Shown: one piece after another, positions 27,221 to 35,883 of the stretch | How the letters are laid out: each line of letters opens with the position of its first letter | How positions within the stretch are numbered: the first letter of the stretch is position 1 | Assembly (NCBI GenBank): GCA_041394325.1 | Contig: JAWKIJ010000001.1 | Span: 2,914,001 to 2,978,000 of the forward strand | Length of the DNA: 64,000 bases | Reading direction: 5' to 3' | Source of the DNA: JAWKIJ01 sp041394325 | GTDB taxonomy: Bacteria > Actinomycetota > Acidimicrobiia > Acidimicrobiales > Microtrichaceae | The notes under the pieces: model-generated | The model's input: only the letters and a program-made list of their open reading frames with translations | Told to the model about the DNA's origin: nothing | The model's database searches: none | Program-made: the position numbers and the translations under genes

Positions 27221-27278
27221 ACCCGGGCCCAACGCCCCGGACCACCGTCGCCGGCACCTTCTCCACCACTCCCACCCG

Positions 27279-30044
27279 ATGTTCGCCCTCCTCCTCCTGT
27301 TCGCGTCGACCGGCCTCGTGCTGATCGCCACCGGGAGGTACATCGGGCCACGATCGTTCCTCGTGGGAGCCGTCCCCATGTCGGCCGCCCTCGCCTGGGT
27401 CGCGACGAAGCTGTCCGATGTCACCGCCCGCGCGCCCGTGCGACAGGGAGTCACCTGGGTGGAATCGCTCGGCCTGCGGCTCGACCTCCGCCTCGACGGC
27501 CTCTCGGCGACGCTCGCACTGATCGTGGCCGGCGTTGGCGTCTGTGTGATGGTCTACTCGTGGCGCTACTTCGGTGACGAGGAGCCGGAACCGGGTCGCC
27601 TCGCCGGCCTGCTCGTGTTGTTCGGTGGTGCGATGTTCGCGCTGGCGCTGTCGGACAACGTCTTCCTGCTCTACGTGTGTTGGGAACTCACCACCGTCAC
27701 GTCGTACCTGCTGATCGGCAACCGGCACACCGCTCCCCGGGCACGCGGTGCCGCGTTGCACGCCCTGTTGATCACCGGGGCGGGTGGGCTCGCTCTGTTG
27801 GGAGGACTCCTGCTCCTCACCCGCTCCCCGGGATCGGCCCGGCTCAGCGTGCTGCTCGCCGACCCGCCGCGGATCGGCACCGCCGCCGTGGTCCTGGTGC
27901 TGGCCGGTGCCTTCACCAAGTCCGCCCAATACCCGTTCCACTCCTGGTTGCCCGGCGCGATGGCGGCCCCGACTCCGGTGAGCGCCTACCTCCACTCGGC
28001 CACGATGGTGAAGGCCGGGGTGTTCCTGGTGGCCCTGCTCGCGCCGATCGCTCACCACACCGGACCATGGCACGCCCTGGTGGTCGCCGCGGGTGTGTCC
28101 TCGATGCTGTTCGGAGGGTTACGGGCTCTCCGCCAACAGGACATCAAGCTGCTCCTCGCGTTCGGGACGGTCAGCCAGCTGGGGCTGCTCACCCTGCTGT
28201 TCGGCCTCGGAACCCCCGCCGCGGCGACCGCGGGTTGGTTCCTCCTCGTCGCCCATGCCCTCTACAAGGCGACCCTGTTCATGGTGGTCGGCATCGTCGA
28301 CCGCGGGACCGGCACCCGGGATGTTCGTGAGCTCCCGCCCCTGGGCCGGGGCTGGCGCGGCGTCGAGGTGGTGGCCGCGCTCGCGACCCTTTCCATGGCG
28401 GGCGTCCCGTTCACCGCGGGGTTCGTGGCGAAGGAGCTCGCGTACGAGGCCACCGGCGGCGACCGATGGGGTTCCCCGCTGTTGTTGGTGGCGATCGTCG
28501 CCGGGGCGACGCTGACGGTCGCCTACTCGGCCCGCTTCTACTGGTGCACCTTCGTCGCCCCACGGCGGCGTCGGCCGGGAAATCCCGCCGAAGGCGTCGC
28601 GCCGCGCACCGCAGCACCGGGCCCGGGTCCGCTCTTCGTGTTGCCGGCGGCGGCACTCACCGTCGTGGCCGTCGTCGTCGGCCTGGTGCCGGGCGTCGCC
28701 GACCGCCTGGCCACGGCTTCGCTGGCCGGTTTCGGAGACGCCGCAACCCCGGTTCACCTGGCCGCGTGGCACGGTCCCGGCCTTCCGTTGCTGCTGTCGT
28801 TGGTGGCGTTGGCCGGCGGTGCCCTGATCGCCGCCCTCCTGCCGCGCCTCGAGCAACCGATGGCCGTGGGTGCCCGCGTCCCCAGCGGTGGCGAGATCTT
28901 CCTTACGCTCATCCGAGGGATCGGACGACTCGCTACCCGGGTCACCGCGGTCGTCCAGAACGGCTCCCTGCCCGTCTACGCCGGTGTGATCCTGTTGACG
29001 GCCGCGGTCCTGCCCGCCGGCGCGCTGCTGGTAGGACGCGTTTCGGTCACGCTGCCACCGATGGGCGGTCCCGGTGAGGCGGCGGTGGTCGCGTTGTTGC
29101 TGACCGGAGCGCTCGGCGCGGCGATCGTGCACCGCCGCTTCGCCGCGGCGTTGTTCCTCAGCGTCGCCGGCTATTCGATGGCCGGCTTGTTCGTACTGTC
29201 GGGGGCACCGGATCTCGCACTCACGCAGGTGGCGGTCGAGACGTTGTCGACCGTGGTGTTCGTACTCGTGCTGCGCCGCCTGCCCGAGGGCTTCGAGCAC
29301 CGGACGAGCGCGCCGCGCCGTGTCGCCGACCTGTTGATCGCCGGCGCGGTGGCCGCCGCCGTGTTCGCATTCGTGCTGCTCAGCGCGGGCTTCGAGCACG
29401 ACACGGCCGTGTCGGACCGGATCGTCGAGAGCTCGGTGCCCCTCGGACACGGCCACAACGTCGTCAATGTGACCCTCGTCGACTTCCGCGGATTCGACAC
29501 GCTGGGCGAGATCTCGGTGCTGATCGCCGCCTCCATCGGAGCGGTCGCGCTGGCCCGAGCCGGTCGAGGAGCAAACGGCCCCGGGCCGATCCGAACATCC
29601 ACCGGGGACGTGGCGCGCCTCGCGTTTCTCGACGTCGCCGCGCGGATCGCGTTCCCTGCCGTGCTGCTCATGTCGTTGTGGCTGTTGTTCTCGGGACACG
29701 ACCAACCGGGCGGCGGCTTCGTCGGCGGGCTCCTCGCTGGGGCGGCGATCACCATCCACTACCTCGTCGGCGGGATCGCCGAGGTTCGCCGCCGCTCCCG
29801 ACTCCGTCCGTGGACGGTGCTCGGGACGGGACTGTTGCTTGCGGCGGGTACCGCCTCCTTCCCGCTGGTCGTCGGCGATTCGGTCCTCGAGGTCGGCTCG
29901 GCGGGCGTCTCGCTCCCCCTGCTCGGCAAGGTGCCGTTGAGCTCCGCACTTGTCTTCGACGTCGGCGTCTACCTCGCTGTGGTGGGGATGGTGCTCATGG
30001 CCTTCGAGGCGTTCGGCGACAACCCCCGGGAGGTGCACCCGTGA
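27279..30044 (+). CDS. mrpA: Mrp-type Na+/H+ antiporter subunits A and B, fused
   Basis: 921 residues. Largest subunit of the multisubunit Na+(Ca2+)/H+ antiporter, related to complex I NuoL. Residues ~1-700 are the antiporter domain with about 20 membrane helices, the core Lys-Ser-Ala-Gln-Tyr-Pro-Phe-His-Ser-Trp-Leu-Pro near 210 and Ser-Ala-Tyr-Leu-His-Ser-Ala-Thr-Met-Val-Lys-Ala-Gly near 232. Residues ~785-921 match MnhB (Ser-Gly-His-Asp-Gln-Pro-Gly-Gly-Gly-Phe-Val-Gly-Gly-Leu), so A and B are one polypeptide, as common in actinobacteria. First of the six-gene mrp run; the stop overlaps mrpC (GTGA). Confidence 0.95.
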   Translation: MFALLLLFASTGLVLIATGRYIGPRSFLVGAVPMSAALAWVATKLSDVTARAPVRQGVTWVESLGLRLDLRLDGLSATLALIVAGVGVCVMVYSWRYFGDEEPEPGRLAGLLVLFGGAMFALALSDNVFLLYVCWELTTVTSYLLIGNRHTAPRARGAALHALLITGAGGLALLGGLLLLTRSPGSARLSVLLADPPRIGTAAVVLVLAGAFTKSAQYPFHSWLPGAMAAPTPVSAYLHSATMVKAGVFLVALLAPIAHHTGPWHALVVAAGVSSMLFGGLRALRQQDIKLLLAFGTVSQLGLLTLLFGLGTPAAATAGWFLLVAHALYKATLFMVVGIVDRGTGTRDVRELPPLGRGWRGVEVVAALATLSMAGVPFTAGFVAKELAYEATGGDRWGSPLLLVAIVAGATLTVAYSARFYWCTFVAPRRRRPGNPAEGVAPRTAAPGPGPLFVLPAAALTVVAVVVGLVPGVADRLATASLAGFGDAATPVHLAAWHGPGLPLLLSLVALAGGALIAALLPRLEQPMAVGARVPSGGEIFLTLIRGIGRLATRVTAVVQNGSLPVYAGVILLTAAVLPAGALLVGRVSVTLPPMGGPGEAAVVALLLTGALGAAIVHRRFAAALFLSVAGYSMAGLFVLSGAPDLALTQVAVETLSTVVFVLVLRRLPEGFEHRTSAPRRVADLLIAGAVAAAVFAFVLLSAGFEHDTAVSDRIVESSVPLGHGHNVVNVTLVDFRGFDTLGEISVLIAASIGAVALARAGRGANGPGPIRTSTGDVARLAFLDVAARIAFPAVLLMSLWLLFSGHDQPGGGFVGGLLAGAAITIHYLVGGIAEVRRRSRLRPWTVLGTGLLLAAGTASFPLVVGDSVLEVGSAGVSLPLLGKVPLSSALVFDVGVYLAVVGMVLMAFEAFGDNPREVHP

Positions 30045-30445
30045 CCCTCGTGCTCGCCGCCGCCGCGGCGCTCCTGTTCGGGACAGGCACCTACCTGCTG
30101 CTGCAACGCAAGCTCAGCCGCATCATCATCGGACTCGGCCTCCTCACGCACGGTGCCAACATCGCACTGATCACCGCCGGCAGACGGGGACGGCCGCCCA
30201 TCATCGACGGCGGGAGTACCACGGGCTTCGCCGATCCGCTCCCCCAGGCGTTGGCACTGACGGCGATCGTGATCACCTTCGGAGTCACCACACTGCTGTT
30301 GGCGCTGGCCTACCGGAGTTGGCTGTTGACCGCCGACGACGAGGTCCAGGACGACCTGGCGGACCGTCACGTCGCGGCCCGCAATGCCGTCCAGGACGAG
30401 GTCGACGACCAGCAGGAGTTGATCGCGTGGGAGGAGTTGCCATGA
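30041..30445 (+). CDS. mrpC: Mrp antiporter subunit C
   Basis: 134 residues. Small NuoK-like subunit with three helices and the motif Lys-Leu-Ser-Arg-Ile-Ile-Ile-Gly-Leu-Gly-Leu-Leu near residue 24, then Asp-Pro-Leu-Pro-Gln-Ala-Leu-Ala-Leu-Thr-Ala-Ile-Val-Ile near 68, both hallmarks of MnhC. The C-terminal ~35 residues form an extra acidic tail (Asp/Glu-rich), ending Trp-Glu-Glu-Leu-Pro. GTG start overlaps the mrpA stop and the stop overlaps the mrpD ATG, so translation is coupled. Confidence 0.95.
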   Translation: MTLVLAAAAALLFGTGTYLLLQRKLSRIIIGLGLLTHGANIALITAGRRGRPPIIDGGSTTGFADPLPQALALTAIVITFGVTTLLLALAYRSWLLTADDEVQDDLADRHVAARNAVQDEVDDQQELIAWEELP

Positions 30446-31971
30446 CCGGGCTCCTGGCCGTGCCCATCGTCGCGCCGCTGCTCGGCACCGCGCTGTCGGT
30501 GCTGGCCGGCCGGGCGCGGGCGTTGCAGCGGACGATCGGCCTCCTCACGCTCACCGTCTGCACCGCCGTCTCGGTGGCGCTGCTCGTCCAGGTCGACCGG
30601 GCCGGGACCCTCAGCACCGGCGCCGGCGGCCATCCGGCACCCATGGGGATCGGCCTCGTCGCGGACCGCTTCGCCGCGGTACTGCTCGTCGTCGCCGAGG
30701 TGGCACTGTTGGCGGTGCTCGTGTACGCGATCGGCGAGCCGGGGGCCGAGCGAAACCACGTGGGATTCCAGTCCGCCTACCTGATCCTGTCGGCAGGTGT
30801 CGCCGGATCGCTCCTCACCGGAGACCTGTTCAGCCTCTTCGTGTCGTTCGAGATGATGCTGACGGCCAGCTACGTGTTGTTGACCCTCGGCGGCCGCCGC
30901 GAGCAGATCCGTGCCGGGATGACCTACATCATCGTCAGCCTGATCGCGTCGACCCTGTTCGTCACCGCCCTCGCACTGCTGTACTCCGCCACCGGCACCG
31001 TCAACATGGCCGATCTCGCCGACAGGATCGGACATCTCCCCCAGGGGACCAGGACGGCGTTCGCCGTGCTGCTCATCGTCGTCTTCGGCATCAAGGCGGC
31101 GATCTTCCCGCTGTTCTTCTGGCTGCCCGACAGCTACCCCACCGCACCGTCGCCCATCACCGCAGTCTTCGCGGGTCTGCTCACCAAGATCGGCGTCTAC
31201 GCGATGGTCCGGACCCAGCTCCTCCTGTTTCCCCCCGATTCAAGGCCGGCGACGCTGCTGCTCGTCCTGGCCGGTCTGACCATGGTCGTCGGAGTGCTGG
31301 GTGCGATCGCACAGGACGACATCCGCCGGATCCTCTCGTTCACGATCGTGAGCCAGATCGGCTTCATGGTGATGGGTCTCGGCCTGTTCACCGTCGCCGC
31401 GATCGCGGCACTGATCTTCTCGATGGTGCACCACATCGTGGTCAAGACCTCGTTGTTCCTCGTCGCAGGCCTGGTCGAGGAGACCGGGGGCGACAACCGC
31501 CTGTCGCGTCTGGGCGACCTGATCCGGCGCGCGCCTGCGGTCGCCGTGCTCTTCCTGCTCGCGGCGTTGAGCCTGGCCGGCGTCCCACCGTTCTCCGGCT
31601 TCGTCTCCAAGCTGGCGCTGCTTCAGGCGGGCGTCGGGCAGCGACAGTTCGCGATCGTGGCGGTCAGCCTCGTCGTCAGCCTGCTCACCCTGTTCGTGAT
31701 GGCGCGTATCTGGACGAGTGCCTTCTGGAGCCGGTCGGGCGCTGCATCGCTCCTCGATACGACCTCGCCGGAGACGATCGTCTCCGGTCCCGAACCCGGG
31801 CGACGCGCCGTGTGGCGCGGTCCGGTCGCCATGATGGCACCGACGGCGACGATGGTGGCGGCGAGCCTCGCGATCGCCGTCGCGGCAGGGCCCGTCTACG
31901 CCTTCTGCGAGCGTGCGGCGACCGACCTGGTCCACCCTCGCGCCTCCACCGAAACGGTGCTCGGGCCATGA
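30442..31971 (+). CDS. mrpD: Mrp antiporter subunit D
   Basis: 509 residues, NuoM/N-like antiporter subunit with about 14 helices. Seen: Leu-Phe-Val-Ser-Phe-Glu-Met-Met-Leu (essential Glu) near residue 134, Phe-Gly-Ile-Lys-Ala-Ala-Ile-Phe-Pro-Leu-Phe-Phe-Trp-Leu-Pro near 215 (channel Lys), and Leu-Ser-Phe-Thr-Ile-Val-Ser-Gln-Ile-Gly near 300. ATG overlaps the mrpC stop; stop overlaps the mrpE start. Confidence 0.95.
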   Translation: MTGLLAVPIVAPLLGTALSVLAGRARALQRTIGLLTLTVCTAVSVALLVQVDRAGTLSTGAGGHPAPMGIGLVADRFAAVLLVVAEVALLAVLVYAIGEPGAERNHVGFQSAYLILSAGVAGSLLTGDLFSLFVSFEMMLTASYVLLTLGGRREQIRAGMTYIIVSLIASTLFVTALALLYSATGTVNMADLADRIGHLPQGTRTAFAVLLIVVFGIKAAIFPLFFWLPDSYPTAPSPITAVFAGLLTKIGVYAMVRTQLLLFPPDSRPATLLLVLAGLTMVVGVLGAIAQDDIRRILSFTIVSQIGFMVMGLGLFTVAAIAALIFSMVHHIVVKTSLFLVAGLVEETGGDNRLSRLGDLIRRAPAVAVLFLLAALSLAGVPPFSGFVSKLALLQAGVGQRQFAIVAVSLVVSLLTLFVMARIWTSAFWSRSGAASLLDTTSPETIVSGPEPGRRAVWRGPVAMMAPTATMVAASLAIAVAAGPVYAFCERAATDLVHPRASTETVLGP

Positions 31972-32480
31972 GATCACTGGGGCGCATCGCGGTCCTGACC
32001 CTGTTGTGGATGTTCGCCTGGGGGGCGTTCTCCGGCGCCAGCATCCTCAGCGGACTCGCGGTGTCCACTGCGTTGCTCGCGTTGTTCCCTCCGGGGCGGG
32101 ACCCCGGCCTCCGGCTGCGGCCCATCGGTGCCGTTCGCCTCGTCGCCCACGTCGTCGGGCAGCTCGTCACCTCGAACCTCGTGATGACCGTGCAGACGCT
32201 TCGCCGGCGACCGGCGCTTCGTCAGGGGGTCGTCACCCACCGGCTCGGACAACCGTCGGCGGAGGTGGTGACCCTCATGACGACCATCATCGCGTTGAGC
32301 CCCGGAACCATGGTCGTCGACGTCTCGCCCGACTCGGCGATCATCCACGTGCACGTCCTCAACCTGGCCGACGTCGAGGCGACACGTCGATCGCTCGAAC
32401 GGCTCGAACGGCTCGTCGCCGGCGCGATCTCCCCTCGCACCCGACACCGACACGAGGTCCGCCTCGGGGAGGGAACATGA
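31968..32480 (+). CDS. mrpE: Mrp antiporter subunit E
   Basis: 170 residues. N-terminal two or three helices, then the MnhE soluble domain: Ser-Asn-Leu-Val-Met-Thr-Val-Gln-Thr-Leu near 68, Thr-Thr-Ile-Ile-Ala-Leu-Ser-Pro-Gly-Thr near 105 and Ile-His-Val-His-Val-Leu-Asn near 125, all MnhE hallmarks. The C-terminus is charged. ATGA overlaps at both ends link it to mrpD and mrpF. Confidence 0.95.
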   Translation: MRSLGRIAVLTLLWMFAWGAFSGASILSGLAVSTALLALFPPGRDPGLRLRPIGAVRLVAHVVGQLVTSNLVMTVQTLRRRPALRQGVVTHRLGQPSAEVVTLMTTIIALSPGTMVVDVSPDSAIIHVHVLNLADVEATRRSLERLERLVAGAISPRTRHRHEVRLGEGT

Positions 32481-32734
32481 CCGAGGCGACATTCGTCATC
32501 CTGGCGCTCGCAGGTGCCCTGTTCACCGCGCGCCTCGTGACCGGACCAGCGCTCGCGGACCGTGTGGTGGCACTCAACGGAATCGTGATCGTGGGGATGG
32601 GAGCCGTGGCCGTGGCCGCCGCGCACACGGGTAACGGCGCCTTCCTGCCGACGTTGGTGGCGGTGGCACTGGTCGGACCGATCAGCACCGGGATGATCGC
32701 CCGCTACATCGAGGGTCGGGACCGCGATGGGTGA
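32477..32734 (+). CDS. mrpF: Mrp antiporter subunit F
   Basis: 85 residues, three helices. Conserved Arg-Leu-Val-Thr-Gly-Pro-Ala-Leu-Ala-Asp-Arg-Val-Val-Ala-Leu-Asn near residue 19, diagnostic of MnhF. Overlaps mrpE by 4 bp and mrpG by 8 bp. Confidence 0.94.
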   Translation: MTEATFVILALAGALFTARLVTGPALADRVVALNGIVIVGMGAVAVAAAHTGNGAFLPTLVAVALVGPISTGMIARYIEGRDRDG

Positions 32735-33038
32735 GGTGGTCGCCCTCGTCGGCTCCGTGTTCGTGCTGGTTTCGGCCATCGGCGTCGTTCGGTTCGACGA
32801 CGTCCTGGCACGGCTGCACGCCCTGTCGAAGGCCTCCACCCTCGGTGTGTTGTTGATCCTCGGAGGGGCAGCGGTCGACCTACAGCACATCAACGACGTC
32901 ACATCGGTGGTACTCGCGAGCGTCCTGCATCTGTTGATGTCGCCTCCCGCCGCGAACATGTTGAGCCGAGCGACGTATCTGATCTCCCCGCTTCCGGACG
33001 ACGCGATTGACGAGCATCGCGACGCATCGGCCGGTTAG
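32727..33038 (+). CDS. mrpG: Mrp antiporter subunit G
   Basis: 103 residues, three helices. Conserved Gly-Val-Val-Arg-Phe-Asp-Asp-Val-Leu-Ala-Arg-Leu-His-Ala near residue 19 and Lys-Ala-Ser-Thr-Leu-Gly near 35, diagnostic of MnhG. Overlaps mrpF by 8 bp. It completes the operon A/B-C-D-E-F-G. The next gene is 73 bp on and unrelated, so the operon probably ends here, although no clear terminator hairpin is seen. Confidence 0.94.
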   Translation: MGEVVALVGSVFVLVSAIGVVRFDDVLARLHALSKASTLGVLLILGGAAVDLQHINDVTSVVLASVLHLLMSPPAANMLSRATYLISPLPDDAIDEHRDASAG

Positions 33039-33111
33039 AACAACGTCACAGCGCCTCAAGAGTCCGAACAACCGACCGAACCTCGACTCGAGGCCTGCGA
33101 TGGGAGGCGGT

Positions 33112-34296
33112 ATGGGCGATCCGATTGCGGTCCACGGATTCGCCGAGCCGGGCTTCTCGACGGTCGTCGACGCGTTCGAGGCGAACTTCACCCACCACGG
33201 CGACATCGGGGCCGCGGTGTGCGTGTACCACCGCGGCCGGCCCGTGGTGGACATCTGGGGAGGTTACGCCGATCGCGAGCGTGGCCACCATTGGGAACGC
33301 GACACCGTCCAGTTGGTGTTCTCGACCACCAAGGGCATGGTTGCGACCTGTGTCCACCTCCTCGTGGAACGCGGAGTGCTCGACCTCGACGCACCCGTGG
33401 CCCGGTACTGGCCGGAGTTCGCCGCCGCCGGCAAGGACGACATCCCCCTCCGCTGGGTGCTGACCCATCAGGCAGGCCTCGCCGCGGTCACCGGACGGGT
33501 GACCCTCGAGGACGTACTCGGCTGGAACGGCGTCGTGGACGCGATCGCACGGCAGGCACCCGTGTGGGAGCCGGGCACCGCGCACGGCTACCACGCCCGC
33601 TCGTTCGGTTGGATCCTCGGTGAGGTGGTGCGTCGGGTCACCGGACGCAGCCTGGGTCGCTTCTTCGCCGAGGAGGTTGCCGGACCGTTGGACCTCGACT
33701 TCTTCATCGGGCTGCCCGCAGAGGAGCTTGCGCGGGTATCCCATGTGTACCCACCCGTCGTCGAACCGGCGGTCCGCGAGGTGATGGACGCGTTCATGGG
33801 CCCCGACACGATGTTGGGACAGGTCCTCGCCGGACCGTCGAACCTGTTCGGCTACGACGACATGTGGAACCGACCCGATGTCCTGTCCGCCGAGATGCCC
33901 TCCTCCAACGGCGTGGGAACCGCGCGGGCGATCGCCCGCATGTACGCGGCCCTCATCGGTGAGGTCGACGGAATCCGGCTCCTCCGCGCCGACACCTTGG
34001 CCGACGCGGTCGAGGTTCGGGTGGACGGACCGGACCATGTGATCGGCGTACCGATGTCGTTCGGGCTCGGCTACATGACACCGCCACCGTTCGGGCCGCC
34101 GGGGTCATTCGGCCACATGGGGGCCGGTGGATCCATCGGCATCGCCGACCCCGCGCGGAATTGGTCCATGGGCTATGTGATGAACCGGATGGACCTGGGC
34201 ATCACCGGCGACGCCCGTAGCAGCGGGCTGATCGCCGCGGTCCTCACCGCGCTGGACGAGGGCTCGGCCGCCACACCGACCGACGAGGAGGTCTGA
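33112..34296 (+). CDS. Serine hydrolase, class C beta-lactamase/EstB-like
   Basis: 394 residues. Penicillin-binding-protein-like esterase: Ser-Thr-Thr-Lys (catalytic Ser-x-x-Lys) near residue 66, Gly-Tyr-His-Ala-Arg-Ser near 163 (Tyr of the Tyr-x-Asn motif; Asn is replaced), and Gly-His-Met-Gly-Ala-Gly-Gly-Ser near 340 in place of Lys-Thr-Gly. Members hydrolyse esters or lipids more than beta-lactams. Start ATG 33112 is fixed by GGAGG at 33103-33107. It lies 7 bp upstream of the acyl-CoA synthetase, so likely starts the lipid operon. Confidence 0.87.
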   Translation: MGDPIAVHGFAEPGFSTVVDAFEANFTHHGDIGAAVCVYHRGRPVVDIWGGYADRERGHHWERDTVQLVFSTTKGMVATCVHLLVERGVLDLDAPVARYWPEFAAAGKDDIPLRWVLTHQAGLAAVTGRVTLEDVLGWNGVVDAIARQAPVWEPGTAHGYHARSFGWILGEVVRRVTGRSLGRFFAEEVAGPLDLDFFIGLPAEELARVSHVYPPVVEPAVREVMDAFMGPDTMLGQVLAGPSNLFGYDDMWNRPDVLSAEMPSSNGVGTARAIARMYAALIGEVDGIRLLRADTLADAVEVRVDGPDHVIGVPMSFGLGYMTPPPFGPPGSFGHMGAGGSIGIADPARNWSMGYVMNRMDLGITGDARSSGLIAAVLTALDEGSAATPTDEEV

Positions 34297-34302
34297 AACG
34301 CC

Positions 34303-35883
34303 ATGGAGCTCAACCTCGCGGACCTGTTCGAGTCCGTGGCCGAGACCGTCCCCGAGCGGGTCGCGGTGGTCAGCGGGCCCGTCCGGATGACCTACTCCCG
34401 GCTCGATGAGCGCGCCGACCGACTCGCCGCCGTCCTGGCCCGGGAGGGGATCGGTCCGGGCGACTTCGTGGGCGTCCAGCTCCCCAACGGCAACGAGTAC
34501 CTCGAGGTGATGCTCGCCGCGTTCAAGCTGCGGGCGGTCCCGGTCAACGTCAACTACCGCTACGTCGGTGCGGAGCTTCGTCACCTGTACGCGGACGCCG
34601 CCCTCCGCGCGTTGGTCCACCACACCGACTTCGCTTCGCCCGTGACAGAGGCCCTCGACGCGATCCCCGAGCGCAGGCTCGTGCTGGCGGTCGGCCCCGA
34701 CGGCGGCTACGAGGATGCTCTCCGCTCCGCGACGGTCTCTCGGCCCTACCCCCCGCGGTCGCCGGACGATCTCTACTGCGTCTACACCGGCGGCACGACC
34801 GGACTACCCAAAGGCGTGCTGTGGCGGCAGGAGGACATCTTCTTCGCCGCGATGGGAGGTGGCGACCCCTTCCAGTTCGGCGACCACATCTCCCGCGCCG
34901 AGGAGTTGAGCGGCCGGATCCCCGACGCCGGACTGATCGCCCTGCCCGCGCCGCCGTTCATGCACGCCGCAGCACACTGGTTGGCGTTCTCGGTCCTGTT
35001 CGGCGGCGGCACCGTCGTGACGCTGCCGCACGGACGCTTCGACCCGGCCGCCACCTGGCGTCTCGTCGAACAAGAACGCGTCAACGTCGTGGTCGTCGTG
35101 GGCGACGCCATGGCCCGACCGCTGCTCGACGTGCTCGAGGCGGACCCCGAGGCCTATGACCTCTCGACCCTCATGGCGCTGGGCTCCGGCGGCGCCCTGC
35201 TGTCGCCCTCGACCAAGGCTCGGCTACGGCGGTTGCGGCCGGGGCTGGTCGTGCGCGACACGTTCGGATCCTCCGAGACCGGGCAGGTCGGTGGCGAGCC
35301 GCCTGCCGGCGATCCCGACGGTCCGCCACGGCTGCACGTCGACGAGCGCACGTCGGTGTTCGACGACGACCTCCAACCGGTCGCCCCCGGCTCCGGCGTG
35401 GTGGGCCGGCTCGCGCGCGGCGGCCGGGTTCCTCTTCGCTATCGGGGCGACCCCGAGAAGAGCGCAGCGACCTTCGTCGAGGTGGGTGGCGTCCGCTGGG
35501 CGCTGCCGGGCGACCTCGCGACCGTCGAGGCGGACGGGACGATCGCTGTGCTGGGCCGGTCGTCGCAGTGCATCAACACCGGCGGGGAGAAGGTCTACCC
35601 CGAGGAGGTCGAGGCCGCGTTGAAGGCACATCCCGACGTCGCCGACACCGTGGTCGTCGCAGCCCCCGACGAGACGCTGGGCCAGACCGTGTGTGCGGTG
35701 GTCGAGCCACGCCCCGGGTGCGCGCCGACCCTCGAGTCCCTCCGGGACTCGGCACGCGCAGTGCTCGCCGGCTACAAACTCCCCCGGCGGCTGGTCCTGG
35801 TCGAGCACGTCGTGCGCTCCCCGGCCGGCAAACCCGACCACCGCTGGGCGTCCGCCGTCGCCGCCGGGGAGGCCACGCCATGA
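34303..35883 (+). CDS. AMP-dependent acyl-CoA synthetase (FadD-type)
   Basis: 526 residues. Activates a carboxylic acid as acyl-AMP, then acyl-CoA. Seen: P-loop Tyr-Thr-Gly-Gly-Thr-Thr-Gly-Leu-Pro-Lys-Gly near residue 165, Gly-Ser-Ser-Glu-Thr-Gly near 323, Gly-Asp-Leu-Ala near 404, Asn-Thr-Gly-Gly-Glu-Lys-Val-Tyr-Pro-Glu-Glu-Val-Glu near 425, and the end Lys (Ser-Pro-Ala-Gly-Lys-Pro) near 510. Subgroup resembles mycobacterial FadD enzymes for fatty or steroid-derived acids. Overlaps the WS/DGAT start (ATGA), so its acyl-CoA may feed that enzyme. Confidence 0.92.
   Translation: MELNLADLFESVAETVPERVAVVSGPVRMTYSRLDERADRLAAVLAREGIGPGDFVGVQLPNGNEYLEVMLAAFKLRAVPVNVNYRYVGAELRHLYADAALRALVHHTDFASPVTEALDAIPERRLVLAVGPDGGYEDALRSATVSRPYPPRSPDDLYCVYTGGTTGLPKGVLWRQEDIFFAAMGGGDPFQFGDHISRAEELSGRIPDAGLIALPAPPFMHAAAHWLAFSVLFGGGTVVTLPHGRFDPAATWRLVEQERVNVVVVVGDAMARPLLDVLEADPEAYDLSTLMALGSGGALLSPSTKARLRRLRPGLVVRDTFGSSETGQVGGEPPAGDPDGPPRLHVDERTSVFDDDLQPVAPGSGVVGRLARGGRVPLRYRGDPEKSAATFVEVGGVRWALPGDLATVEADGTIAVLGRSSQCINTGGEKVYPEEVEAALKAHPDVADTVVVAAPDETLGQTVCAVVEPRPGCAPTLESLRDSARAVLAGYKLPRRLVLVEHVVRSPAGKPDHRWASAVAAGEATP

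Noticed and set aside
28119..30038. Long minus-strand open frame opposite mrpA
   Set aside because: Composition is Gln/Arg/Asp/His-rich without domains, opposite a clearly real antiporter gene.
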